Shown here: positions 44,860-52,080 of the stretch, piece by piece
Layout: the number at the start of each line of letters is the position of its first letter
Position numbering within the stretch: position 1 is the first letter of the stretch
NCBI RefSeq assembly: GCF_000828615.1
Contig: NZ_AP012273.1
Span: forward strand, 2,418,001 to 2,482,000
Length of the DNA stretch: 64,000 nucleotides
Direction: 5' to 3'
Source of the DNA: Thiolapillus brandeum
GTDB lineage: Bacteria; Pseudomonadota; Gammaproteobacteria; Chromatiales; Chromatiaceae
Program-made: the position numbers and the translations under genes
Notes under the pieces: model-generated
Told to the model about the DNA's origin: nothing
Seen by the model: the letters and a program-made list of their open reading frames with translations, nothing else
Databases searched by the model: none

Positions 44860-45653
44860 GTTTCCATTTTCTCCATGGCCTTGGCACGTTCCCAGGCATT
44901 CTCCAGCTGCTTCAGGCTCAGACTGGCCGGATCCTCATGCCCTTCCGCCCGCAGCAGGTTTTCCATGCGGTGGAACCGGGACTCAAAGTTGCTGTTGCCC
45001 CGGCGCAGGGCTTGTTCCGCATCCACTCCCAGCAGGCGTGCGATATTCACCGCAGCGAACAAGAGATCCCCAAGCTCATCCTTCAGGGCTTCAGCATCAG
45101 CCTCTTCCACAGCCTGTTGTACTTCCTCAAGCTCTTCCAGCAGCTTGTCCATGGCACCCCCCGCATCCGGCCAGTCGAATCCCACCCGGGCCGCGCGTTT
45201 TTGCAGCTTGTCCGCCCTCACCAGGGCAGGCAGAGCCAGAGCCACCCCTTCCAGGGCGCTGGAGCCTTGATTCCTGTCCTGACGCTCGCGGGACTTTTCC
45301 GCATCCCAGGCGGCTTTCAGGGCAGTCTCATCTTCATACTCCGAATCGGCAAACACATGAGGATGGCGGCGGATCATTTTTTCGCAGATGGCATCCACGA
45401 TGCCATCAAAATCAAACCGTCCTTGCTCCTCTCCCAGGCGCGCATAGAACACCACCTGGAACAGCAGATCACCCAGTTCACTCCTGAGTTCGTCAAAATC
45501 CCCCTGCTCGATGGCATCCGCCACCTCGTAGGCCTCTTCTATGGTGTAGGGGGCAATGCTGTTCCAGTCCTGTTTCAGATCCCAGGGGCAACCCTTGCCG
45601 GGATCACGCAGGCGGGCCATGATATGTAGAAGTTCTTCAATCTTGTGCGCCAT
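44856..45653 (-). CDS. mazG: Nucleoside triphosphate pyrophosphohydrolase MazG
   Basis: 265 residues with two MazG domains. The first has LRDPGKGCPWDLKQDWNSIAP, EEAYEVADAIEQGDFDELRSELGDLLFQ; the second has LEELEEVQQAVEEADAEALKDELGDLLF. Both carry the ExxE...ExxD metal ligands. It hydrolyses non-canonical NTPs and lowers ppGpp/MazF-type stress. First gene of a four-gene operon. Its ATG overlaps the ATG of the divergent DUF123 gene in a CATG. Confidence 0.95.
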   Translation of the reverse strand: MAHKIEELLHIMARLRDPGKGCPWDLKQDWNSIAPYTIEEAYEVADAIEQGDFDELRSELGDLLFQVVFYARLGEEQGRFDFDGIVDAICEKMIRRHPHVFADSEYEDETALKAAWDAEKSRERQDRNQGSSALEGVALALPALVRADKLQKRAARVGFDWPDAGGAMDKLLEELEEVQQAVEEADAEALKDELGDLLFAAVNIARLLGVDAEQALRRGNSNFESRFHRMENLLRAEGHEDPASLSLKQLENAWERAKAMEKMET

Positions 45654-46020
45654 GAATCAGCCTGTCTTTCCCGAAGATCACATTTCCTATCAATTGCACA
45701 TCCGCGTGCACCAGCAACTGCGGATTGTGGCAGGTGCGATGGGAAGCTGCAATTTCTTCCCTGGTGACTACGTTTACACGGGCAGCGCCCGCCGCAATCT
45801 GAAAGCCCGGGTCGCCCGGCACTTGTCCCGCAACAAGACTCTGCGCTGGCATATCGACTACCTGCTGGCGCACCCACAGGTTGAAATAACCCGGGTGGAG
45901 ACCTCTGCACTGCCCGAGTGCCAATGGAATCAGCAATTGCGCGGCAGCATCCCCATACCGGGATTTGGCGCCAGCGATTGCCGTAGCCACTGCGGCTCCC
46001 ATCTGAAAAGGATTCGCTGA
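45652..46020 (+). CDS. DUF123 (GIY-YIG-like) protein
   Basis: 122 residues. The start MNQPVFPEDHISYQLHIRV and the core MGSCNFFPGDYVYTGSARRNLKARVARHLSRNKTLRWHIDYLL are typical of DUF123, a GIY-YIG-related nuclease-like domain. It ends with the metal-binding-like ASDCRSHCGSHL. The ATG at 45652 shares bases with the mazG start on the other strand, so it has no 5' untranslated leader of its own that does not overlap mazG. A later start is possible but would cut the domain. Confidence 0.82.
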   Translation: MNQPVFPEDHISYQLHIRVHQQLRIVAGAMGSCNFFPGDYVYTGSARRNLKARVARHLSRNKTLRWHIDYLLAHPQVEITRVETSALPECQWNQQLRGSIPIPGFGASDCRSHCGSHLKRIR

Positions 46021-46121
46021 AGTCGGGTACTGTCAACCGATCTGCATCGAATGCGTTTTTCCTGAGAACCCGGGAATTCAAATCGTAACCCACATTGACA
46101 GAGAAATTGGCAGGACGGATC

Positions 46122-46706
46122 ATGTCACAAGCCTTAAACACAACGTTCATGGAAACCAACCGTAATTCGCAGGCACGCACCCGGTCACCCGGCCTGGAGA
46201 GATTTCTCGCCGACGTGGAGCGCCGCGCTCTGATTATGGCGGAAATCGCCACCAGCAACCGGGAAGAAGCCCTGGATCTGGTACAGGACAGCATGATAGC
46301 TTTTGTCACCAGGTATGCCTGTAAAGCGGAAACAGAATGGCCGCCCTTGTTTTATCGCATTTTGCAGAACCGTATTCGTGACTGGTACCGACGCTCGGCA
46401 GTGCGCAATCGCTGGAAGGGATGGCTGGGTTTTGTTGACGATGAAAGCGACCCCATCCAAACAGCCCCTGATCCCCGCCAGGCCACACCTGAAACAGAGC
46501 TGCGGCGGGATGAATCCCGGGATGCCATCAGTACCGCCCTTGGCAAGCTGCCCCTGCGCCAGCAGCAGGCTTTCATGCTGCGCATCTGGGAGGGTCTGGA
46601 CGTCAGGGATACGGCAAAAGCCATGGGATGCAGCCAGGGCAGCGTCAAGACCCATCTGTTCCGCGCCATGCAAACCCTGCGAAAACAGTTGCAGGAGTAC
46701 CGATAA
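46122..46706 (+). CDS. ECF-type sigma factor
   Basis: 194 residues from the ATG at 46122, with AGGACGG in front. Region 2 (REEALDLVQDSMIAFVTRYA, PPLFYRILQNRIRDWYRR) and region 4 (LGKLPLRQQQAFMLRIWEGLDVRDTAKAMGCSQGSVKTHLFRA) are clear. It is the start of an operon with a membrane protein that probably is its anti-sigma factor. Its signal is unknown. The next gene starts on the last base of its stop codon (TAATG). Confidence 0.9.
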   Translation: MSQALNTTFMETNRNSQARTRSPGLERFLADVERRALIMAEIATSNREEALDLVQDSMIAFVTRYACKAETEWPPLFYRILQNRIRDWYRRSAVRNRWKGWLGFVDDESDPIQTAPDPRQATPETELRRDESRDAISTALGKLPLRQQQAFMLRIWEGLDVRDTAKAMGCSQGSVKTHLFRAMQTLRKQLQEYR

Positions 46707-47104
46707 TGGACAAATTTGAGAAAACCCTGAAAAAGGCCCTGGAGGACAAAGCCAGGGGAATGGATGCGGCCACGGTTTCACGACTGCGCCGCGCCCGGGA
46801 AACCGCGCTGGACACACCATTGCCCTGGTGGCGCAGCATACAAGCCCGTACAGGCGCCGCCATTGACCTGGGAGGCGTGCTCTCCCATAACCCGGGGCCA
46901 ACGGCTGCTGCCGCCCTGGGAATCCTGATCCTGATTACCATGCTGGCATTCACATACCTTTTCAGCAACGGTTCCACCAACCCGGGCCCGGATACCCTGG
47001 AACTCATGGAAATCATCAGCCTGGATGCAGACCTGGATCTGGTGGAGGATATGGACTTCTATCACTGGCTGGAAGTACAGGCATCGGGAGACTCGGAGCG
47101 TTGA
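46706..47104 (+). CDS. DUF3619-like membrane protein, putative anti-sigma factor
   Basis: 132 residues. A charged N-terminal cytoplasmic part (MDKFEKTLKKALEDKARGMDA, RLRRARETALD), one membrane helix (67-86, AAAALGILILITMLAFTYLF) and a short acidic tail (LDADLDLVEDMDFYHWLE). No zinc-binding anti-sigma motif is present. Position, overlap with the sigma factor gene and the architecture suggest it holds the sigma factor at the membrane; this is inference. Confidence 0.75.
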   Translation: MDKFEKTLKKALEDKARGMDAATVSRLRRARETALDTPLPWWRSIQARTGAAIDLGGVLSHNPGPTAAAALGILILITMLAFTYLFSNGSTNPGPDTLELMEIISLDADLDLVEDMDFYHWLEVQASGDSER

Positions 47105-47340
47105 TCACAGCCCTTGTGTTTCTCACCCTGGCACTTCCCCCGGGGGAATCAGAGGATACCACCCCAGCCGGGAACAGCCCTTCTCTGGAACTGCTGGAAT
47201 ACATTGGCGGCATGCCAGAAGATGAGAACGGCAGGCTGATCGACCCGATGGATCTGCCTGCTGCGGAATCGGCCCATCCCGGCTATTCCAGTGCCATACC
47301 TGATACCCCATCCGTGCAGGAAACGCCTTCAACGCCATGA
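47101..47340 (+). CDS. Small exported protein (79 residues)
   Basis: TTG start overlapping the previous stop by 4 bp and an ATGA overlap with the next gene, so it is embedded in the operon. It has a short hydrophobic leader ITALVFLTLALPPG followed by an acidic, Pro/Ser/Thr-rich tail without defined motifs. Likely exported and unstructured. It may be a periplasmic partner of the DUF3106 protein. No family was recognised. Confidence 0.6.
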   Translation: MITALVFLTLALPPGESEDTTPAGNSPSLELLEYIGGMPEDENGRLIDPMDLPAAESAHPGYSSAIPDTPSVQETPSTP

Positions 47341-47810
47341 AAAGACTCAACATCATTATCGGATTGATAGGGATCCTGGGGAGTTTCTGCCAGGCAGTCC
47401 TGGCGGAGGAATCAGTCGCCTGGGAAGCCCTCACGCCAGAGGAACAACACATTCTCAAACCCGCCCACAAGAACTGGGAAAAACTCTCTGCGGAAAAACA
47501 ACAACGGTTGCGCGCTGGCGCCCGGCGCTGGAAAAAAATGACCCCGGAACAGCGAACCCGGGCGAAAAAAAATCTCAAACGCTGGAAGGAGATGTCGCCC
47601 CAGGAGCGCAAGACATTTCGCAAGCGCCTGGAGCGCTTCCGCAAACTGCCGCCTGAAAAGCGCCGCAAACTGCGCCGCTATCGTGAATGGTTCAAAAATC
47701 TGCCGGAAGAACGCCGCAAAGAGCTGCGCAAGCGCTGGCAGAACATGACGCCCCAGCAAAGGCGCCAGCGGCTCAACAAGCTGCCCCGGCGTCCCCCACA
47801 CCGGCGCTGA
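47337..47810 (+). CDS. DUF3106 exported basic protein
   Basis: 157 residues with a signal peptide (IIIGLIGILGSFCQAVLA). The rest is tandem repeats of about 16 residues built on W-x2-[ML]-[ST]-P-[EQ]-[EQ]-R (WEALTPEEQ, WEKLSAEKQ, WKKMTPEQR, WKEMSPQER, FRKLPPEKR, FKNLPEERR, WQNMTPQQR). Highly basic. The repeated helix-and-Pro unit resembles Spy/CpxP-like periplasmic proteins but is not the same. Found with sigma/DUF3619 genes in proteobacteria; a target of the sigma factor is likely. Confidence 0.85.
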   Translation: MKRLNIIIGLIGILGSFCQAVLAEESVAWEALTPEEQHILKPAHKNWEKLSAEKQQRLRAGARRWKKMTPEQRTRAKKNLKRWKEMSPQERKTFRKRLERFRKLPPEKRRKLRRYREWFKNLPEERRKELRKRWQNMTPQQRRQRLNKLPRRPPHRR

Positions 47811-47956
47811 TCCTGTTGACCCGGACGGCCTGCCGACCATTTTGTCCAGGTTCCGGCATCTGTAGCAACATTTTCCCTGCCTGGTATCCGGCTGCTGTCA
47901 ACCAATCCCCTTCTAGGACGTTGTACTTCCCGCAACCAACGTAAAGGGGAATACAC

Positions 47957-49453
47957 ATGGACCTTCAACGACGCGCCCTTTTCGGAAAGGCCGCTGCCTT
48001 TGCCGCCAGCACTTCAACCGGCATCAGCGAGGCCGCCGAAACCCAACAACCCGACCAGTCTCTGCCGGCGCCATCTGCAGATATTCTGACTCTTGGCCGA
48101 TGCACATTCGGCATTACCGATGCCCTGATCCGGCAGATGGACAGATTGGGGCGCAGAAACTGGCTGGAACAACAGCTCGACTGGGAAGCCATCGATGATT
48201 CACTCCTGGAAGAGCAACTGCATGAGCAAACACCGACCATCTACATGTCCGAAAGCGAACTGGCAAACCTGGAAAACGGTTTTCAGGCCGCCAATCAGCT
48301 GAAACAGGCGACCCTGTTCAGAGCCATGTTCAGCCCCAGGCAATTGTATGAAGTCATGGTGGAATTCTGGAGCAATCATTTCAGCATCTATCACCGTGAC
48401 GGGCCCGTGGTGCGCCTCAAAACCATCGACGACCGGGAAGTGATACGTCCCCACGCCCTGGGCAGCTTCCGTGATCTGCTGCACGCTTCAAGCAAAAGCC
48501 CGGCCATGCTGCTGTATCTGGACAACCATACCAACGTCGCAGGCACGCCCAACGAAAACTATGCCAGGGAACTCATGGAGCTGCACACTCTGGGAGTGAA
48601 TGGCGGATACACGGAAACTGATGTGCAGGAAGTCGCCCGCTGTTTTACCGGCTGGGCGGTCGCCAGTCGGCGCAGCCTCAATGTCGGGCAATTCCACTTC
48701 TACCCAAACCGGCATGACCAGGGCAGCAAGACCGTGCTGGGCACCCATATTGCCGCCGGTGGTGGTATCCGGGATGGAGAGAAGGTCGTGGATATCCTTG
48801 CCGGGCACCCCTCCACTGCGCACTTCATATCCACCAAACTGGCCCGGCATTTCGTTTCCGACCAGCCTCCCGACAGCCTGGTTGACCGCATGACCAGGGT
48901 TTTCCTCGATACGGATGGCGACATTCCCTCCCTGTTGCGGGAAATGCTCGATTCGGAAGAATTCCTGTCCTCCGTGGACGAGAAACTGAAGCGCCCGGTG
49001 GAGTATATACTCAGTGCCCTGCGCAGCACCCGGACTTCATTGAAACGACCATCCTACGCCCGGCTCAGAGAGTATCTGCTGGCCCTTGGCCAAATACCTT
49101 TCGAATGGGTTCCCCCGGACGGTTATCCCGACAGCGCGGGCTACTGGACTTCCACCAACGGCATGCTGAACCGATGGAACTTCTCCAGCAGCCTGGCCGG
49201 GGGAGTCCTGCCTGGAATCAGTATCGACTACCTGCGCCTTTCAGGGGGCAGCAACAGGCCGGATGAAATTGTCGACCATCTTGCCCGGCAACTGCTTCAC
49301 CGCAGCCTCAACCCGGCCCATCGTGACAGCTTCATTGCCTTTCTGAATGGCGACCAGCCCTCCAGCGGACGCCTCGACGACGCAGCCATCCACAGCCGGG
49401 TGCCTGCCCTGATAGGGCTGATGCTTTCCTCTCCCTATTTCCAATACCGCTGA
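47957..49453 (+). CDS. DUF1800 domain protein
   Basis: 498 residues, preceded by AAAGGGGA. The N-terminus MDLQRRALFGKAAAFAAS has a Tat-like arginine pair without the full motif. Core motifs: LGRCTFGITDALIRQM, EFWSNHFSIYHRDG, MLLYLDNHTN, NENYARELMELHTLGVNGGYTETDVQEVARCFTGW and FISTKLARHFVSD. DUF1800 proteins are nearly always encoded beside a DUF1501 partner, as here 13 bp away. Function unknown; secretion is likely. Confidence 0.9.
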   Translation: MDLQRRALFGKAAAFAASTSTGISEAAETQQPDQSLPAPSADILTLGRCTFGITDALIRQMDRLGRRNWLEQQLDWEAIDDSLLEEQLHEQTPTIYMSESELANLENGFQAANQLKQATLFRAMFSPRQLYEVMVEFWSNHFSIYHRDGPVVRLKTIDDREVIRPHALGSFRDLLHASSKSPAMLLYLDNHTNVAGTPNENYARELMELHTLGVNGGYTETDVQEVARCFTGWAVASRRSLNVGQFHFYPNRHDQGSKTVLGTHIAAGGGIRDGEKVVDILAGHPSTAHFISTKLARHFVSDQPPDSLVDRMTRVFLDTDGDIPSLLREMLDSEEFLSSVDEKLKRPVEYILSALRSTRTSLKRPSYARLREYLLALGQIPFEWVPPDGYPDSAGYWTSTNGMLNRWNFSSSLAGGVLPGISIDYLRLSGGSNRPDEIVDHLARQLLHRSLNPAHRDSFIAFLNGDQPSSGRLDDAAIHSRVPALIGLMLSSPYFQYR

Positions 49454-49466
49454 CAGGAGATTTCAG

Positions 49467-50684
49467 ATGAAACTGTCCCGCAGACAATTCATGCAGCTCA
49501 GTGCCCTGGGTAGCGCCAGCCTTGCTGCACCCCGCCTGCTGTTCGCCAGCAGCAATGACAATGGAACCGATGACATAATCCTCAGCATCTTTCTGCGCGG
49601 AGCGGCCGATGGGCTGAACATCGTTCCTCCCTGGGGCGACCCGGATTACTACCGGCTGCGCCCTACCCTGGCCATACCGAAACCGGGCGCAGAAGGCGGC
49701 GCCCTGGCCCTTGACGACCTGTTTGGCTTTCACCCCGGCATGCACAGCCTGATGCCCATCTTCGATGCAGGAGATCTGGCGGTGATACATGCCTGTGGAT
49801 CACCATCACCCAGCCATTCCCATTTCGAGGCCCAGGATTTGATGGAACGCGGACTGGAAGAAACCATGGATGAATTCAATGGCTGGCTTGGACGCTATCT
49901 CGACTATCGTATGGACGAGAATTTTGGCGTATTTCATGCCGTGGCCATGGGCGTGGCCGCCCCCCGCACCCTGACTCACCAGGCGTCCACCATCACCATG
50001 CCTGACATCGAATCCTTCTCCCTTCTGCTCCCTTCCGATCAGGAAGACGCCATACGCCGGTTGTTGCAGGAGTTGTATCCGGGAGACAGCATCCTCGACA
50101 ATGCTTCCGTGGATACTCTGGCCGCTGTGGATGAGTTGGCGGCCGCCGATCCTCTCCAGTACCCGCCAGACAATGGCGCGGAGTATCCCGAATCCAGCTT
50201 TGGCCGCCAGTTGCAGGCCATGGGGCAGCTCATAAAATCGGATATTGGCCTGCGGGCAGGCGCCCTCAGCCTGGGGGGATGGGATACCCATGAAGGAGAA
50301 GCCGCCACCCTGGATGCTCTCACCCCGGATCTGGCTGACAGCCTGGCGGCCTTTCACACCGATATGGGTACACGCATGGGAAACATCACCCTCATCGTAA
50401 TGACGGAATTTGGCCGACGGGCCTATGAAAACGGGTCTGCCGGCACCGACCACGGTCATGCCAGCATCATGCTGGCCATGGGGAAGAATGTGAATGGCGG
50501 CAGGGTTTTCCACCAGTGGCCCGGGCTCCAGGATGCCAACCTCTATGGGGCCGGAGATCTGGCTGTCACCATCGACTACCGGCAGGTTCTGGCTGAACTG
50601 ATCGATCGGAGAACCGCCGGCATGCCCCTGGAGCTGCTTTTCCCCGGTTTCTCCGGCACTCAAGCCATGGGAATCTTTTCCTGA
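49467..50684 (+). CDS. DUF1501 sulfatase-like exported protein
   Basis: 405 residues. The signal has MKLSRRQFMQLSALGSASLAAP, a Tat-type SRRQFM. The fold resembles the alkaline phosphatase/sulfatase superfamily: IILSIFLRGAADGLNIVPP near the start, HACGSPSPSHSHFEAQDLME, LGGWDTHEGE and MTEFGRRAYENGSAGTDHGHAS, with His and Asp residues fit for metal binding. Pair of the DUF1800 protein; substrate unknown. Preceded by AGGAGA. Confidence 0.9.
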   Translation: MKLSRRQFMQLSALGSASLAAPRLLFASSNDNGTDDIILSIFLRGAADGLNIVPPWGDPDYYRLRPTLAIPKPGAEGGALALDDLFGFHPGMHSLMPIFDAGDLAVIHACGSPSPSHSHFEAQDLMERGLEETMDEFNGWLGRYLDYRMDENFGVFHAVAMGVAAPRTLTHQASTITMPDIESFSLLLPSDQEDAIRRLLQELYPGDSILDNASVDTLAAVDELAAADPLQYPPDNGAEYPESSFGRQLQAMGQLIKSDIGLRAGALSLGGWDTHEGEAATLDALTPDLADSLAAFHTDMGTRMGNITLIVMTEFGRRAYENGSAGTDHGHASIMLAMGKNVNGGRVFHQWPGLQDANLYGAGDLAVTIDYRQVLAELIDRRTAGMPLELLFPGFSGTQAMGIFS

Positions 50685-51104
50685 GTTTTCAATGTGTTAT
50701 TATCATCGTGAATGACAAAAGCCTCCTCTGCGGCCATCAGGCCGGGTCAGCAACAATACCTGGAGCGGCTGAAATGCGATCCAACCGGCATTTCAGCCAC
50801 TCCAGGCACTCAACCGGGAACTTCACCATATATCCCATGTCCCAGCACCTGCGTGGCAGGAAGGGACTGCAGATTTTTTCCTGTTCAATGACCGGAATCT
50901 GAGGATTCAGGTCACATAATGGAATACAGCCACAAAGTGGGTAGGCGTTTTGCCAATCCAGACACAACGCAGGCGGGCCTCTGTCACATAGACTGGCCAC
51001 TTGCAGCAACTCTGCTGCCGGGAACCGTTCCCAAAAGCAGAAGAAACTTCCTGGCCGGATGCGCTGATCGCACATCCATGCCTGAATACACGGTGAACAT
51101 CCAG
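50685..51104 (+). other. Intergenic region upstream of the SLH protein gene
   Basis: 420 bp with no gene that I can support. It contains a small hairpin CGGCC-ATCA-GGCCG (about 50731-50744), the 19-bp hairpin at 50759-50806 and a CCTGC-GTG-GCAGG hairpin at about 50848-50860 followed 14 bp later by TTTTTT (50875-50880), which may end the DUF1800/DUF1501 transcript. A 64-codon frame starting at 50708 lies across these hairpins and is not convincing. Confidence 0.4.
50759..50806. repeat. 19-bp inverted repeat (strong hairpin)
   Basis: Arms CCTGGAGCGGCTGAAATGC and GCATTTCAGCCACTCCAGG pair at 18 of 19 positions around a 10-nt loop. No T-run follows, so it is not a simple terminator. It could be an mRNA end, a regulatory RNA element or a remnant of mobile DNA. 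Confidence 0.7.
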
Positions 51105-52010
51105 ATGAATCACATGAAAACACTTGCCTCCGCCCTGCTTCTTTCAGGCAGCGGCATTCTCCATGCGAATACCCAAACCATAACCATCATTGATACGGAT
51201 CACAGCTTTGAAATCCAGGTCGAAAGCACGGAAATGATGGCTGATGGCAGCCTGCAGCTCAACGTAGCGCCCCACTACACAGAGATGATCAATCCCATTG
51301 CCCGCAATACTTCCAACCTGGTACTTGATGACAATACCCTGGGAGCAAGCATCAGCTGCAACTGGAGTTCATGGAGCATGGATTCCCAGGGCCATATCGC
51401 CCTGAACATCGATCCCAACGATCCTGACCCCTGCGGAAACCCTGCCTATGCCTGGCCGACCTACCAGGACGTGTACAGTTTTCACTGGGCTTACAATGAT
51501 GTTCAGGCACTGACCAGCGCCGGAATCAGCAGTGGTTGCGACGCGACCCACTTTTGCCCGGATGAACCCGTAACCCGCGCCCAGATGGCCATGTTTCTCG
51601 AAAAAAGCATCAATGGCAGCGACTTCATTCCCGAACCCGCCACCGGCATGTTCCCGGATGTGCCTGCGGATCACTGGGCGGCTGCCTGGATAGAACGGCT
51701 GGCCCTGGATGAAATTTCCACGGGCTGCGGCGCCGACGCCTTTTGCCCGGAAACGGAGGTTTCCCGGGCTCAAATGGCACCACTGATCCTGCGGGCGGTT
51801 CATCTGGGTGACAACACCCCCTACACGCCACCGGCAGCAACCGGCACCCTGTTCAACGATATCCCGGCAGACTACTGGGGCGCCGACTGGATCGAAGCCC
51901 TTTCCGCCGCAGAGATCACCCATGGCTGTGACGCCACCCACTATTGTCCGGATGGCAATGTCACCCGGGCACAAATGGCCGCCTTTCTGAATCGGTCCTT
52001 CCAACTCTAA
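51105..52010 (+). CDS. Secreted protein with three cysteine-bearing S-layer homology repeats
   Basis: 301 residues from the ATG at 51105 (GGTGA upstream; a second ATG at 51114 is possible). Signal peptide MKTLASALLLSGSGILHA. An N-terminal beta-rich domain (about 20-120) with IDTDHSFEIQVESTEMM is followed by three SLH repeats, each ending in [ST]-x-G-C-x5-C-P and a VTRAQMA or VSRAQMA motif; the cysteine pairs at about 145/151, 208/214 and 275/281 could form a disulfide in each repeat. SLH domains usually attach proteins to the cell wall. Role here unknown; it may bind peptidoglycan or secondary polymers. Confidence 0.85.
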   Translation: MNHMKTLASALLLSGSGILHANTQTITIIDTDHSFEIQVESTEMMADGSLQLNVAPHYTEMINPIARNTSNLVLDDNTLGASISCNWSSWSMDSQGHIALNIDPNDPDPCGNPAYAWPTYQDVYSFHWAYNDVQALTSAGISSGCDATHFCPDEPVTRAQMAMFLEKSINGSDFIPEPATGMFPDVPADHWAAAWIERLALDEISTGCGADAFCPETEVSRAQMAPLILRAVHLGDNTPYTPPAATGTLFNDIPADYWGADWIEALSAAEITHGCDATHYCPDGNVTRAQMAAFLNRSFQL

Positions 52011-52023
52011 ACTCTAGAAGATT

Positions 52024-52055
52024 GTTGCAAAAGTCCTTCCATGGGCTTTTGCAAC
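52024..52055. terminator. Bidirectional hairpin between SLH gene and uup
   Basis: GTTGCAAAAG-TCC-N6-GGG-CTTTTGCAAC: a 10-bp perfect outer stem between two convergent genes, 14 bp past the SLH stop and 26 bp past the uup stop. The U-rich arm CTTTTGC gives weak terminator character in both directions. Confidence 0.65.
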
Positions 52056-52080
52056 TCGTACCTTGCTGTGCGGCCGCCCG

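Noticed and set aside
41896-45270. A 1124-codon open frame on the plus strand opposite prc, nudix and mazG
   Set aside because: It mirrors three well-conserved genes on the other strand; its residues (His/Gln/Leu-rich) show no domain. Such frames arise from codon bias in GC-rich genes.
50708-50760. Possible c-di-GMP (GEMM) riboswitch suggested by AAAGCC and CGGCC hairpin words
   Set aside because: The conserved GEMM core elements and tetraloop receptor could not be lined up; only short words match.
50759-50814. Integron attC site suggested by the imperfect palindrome and an ACTCAAC word after it
   Set aside because: The RYYYAAC word is on the wrong side of the palindrome and no matching GTTRRRY partner is present.
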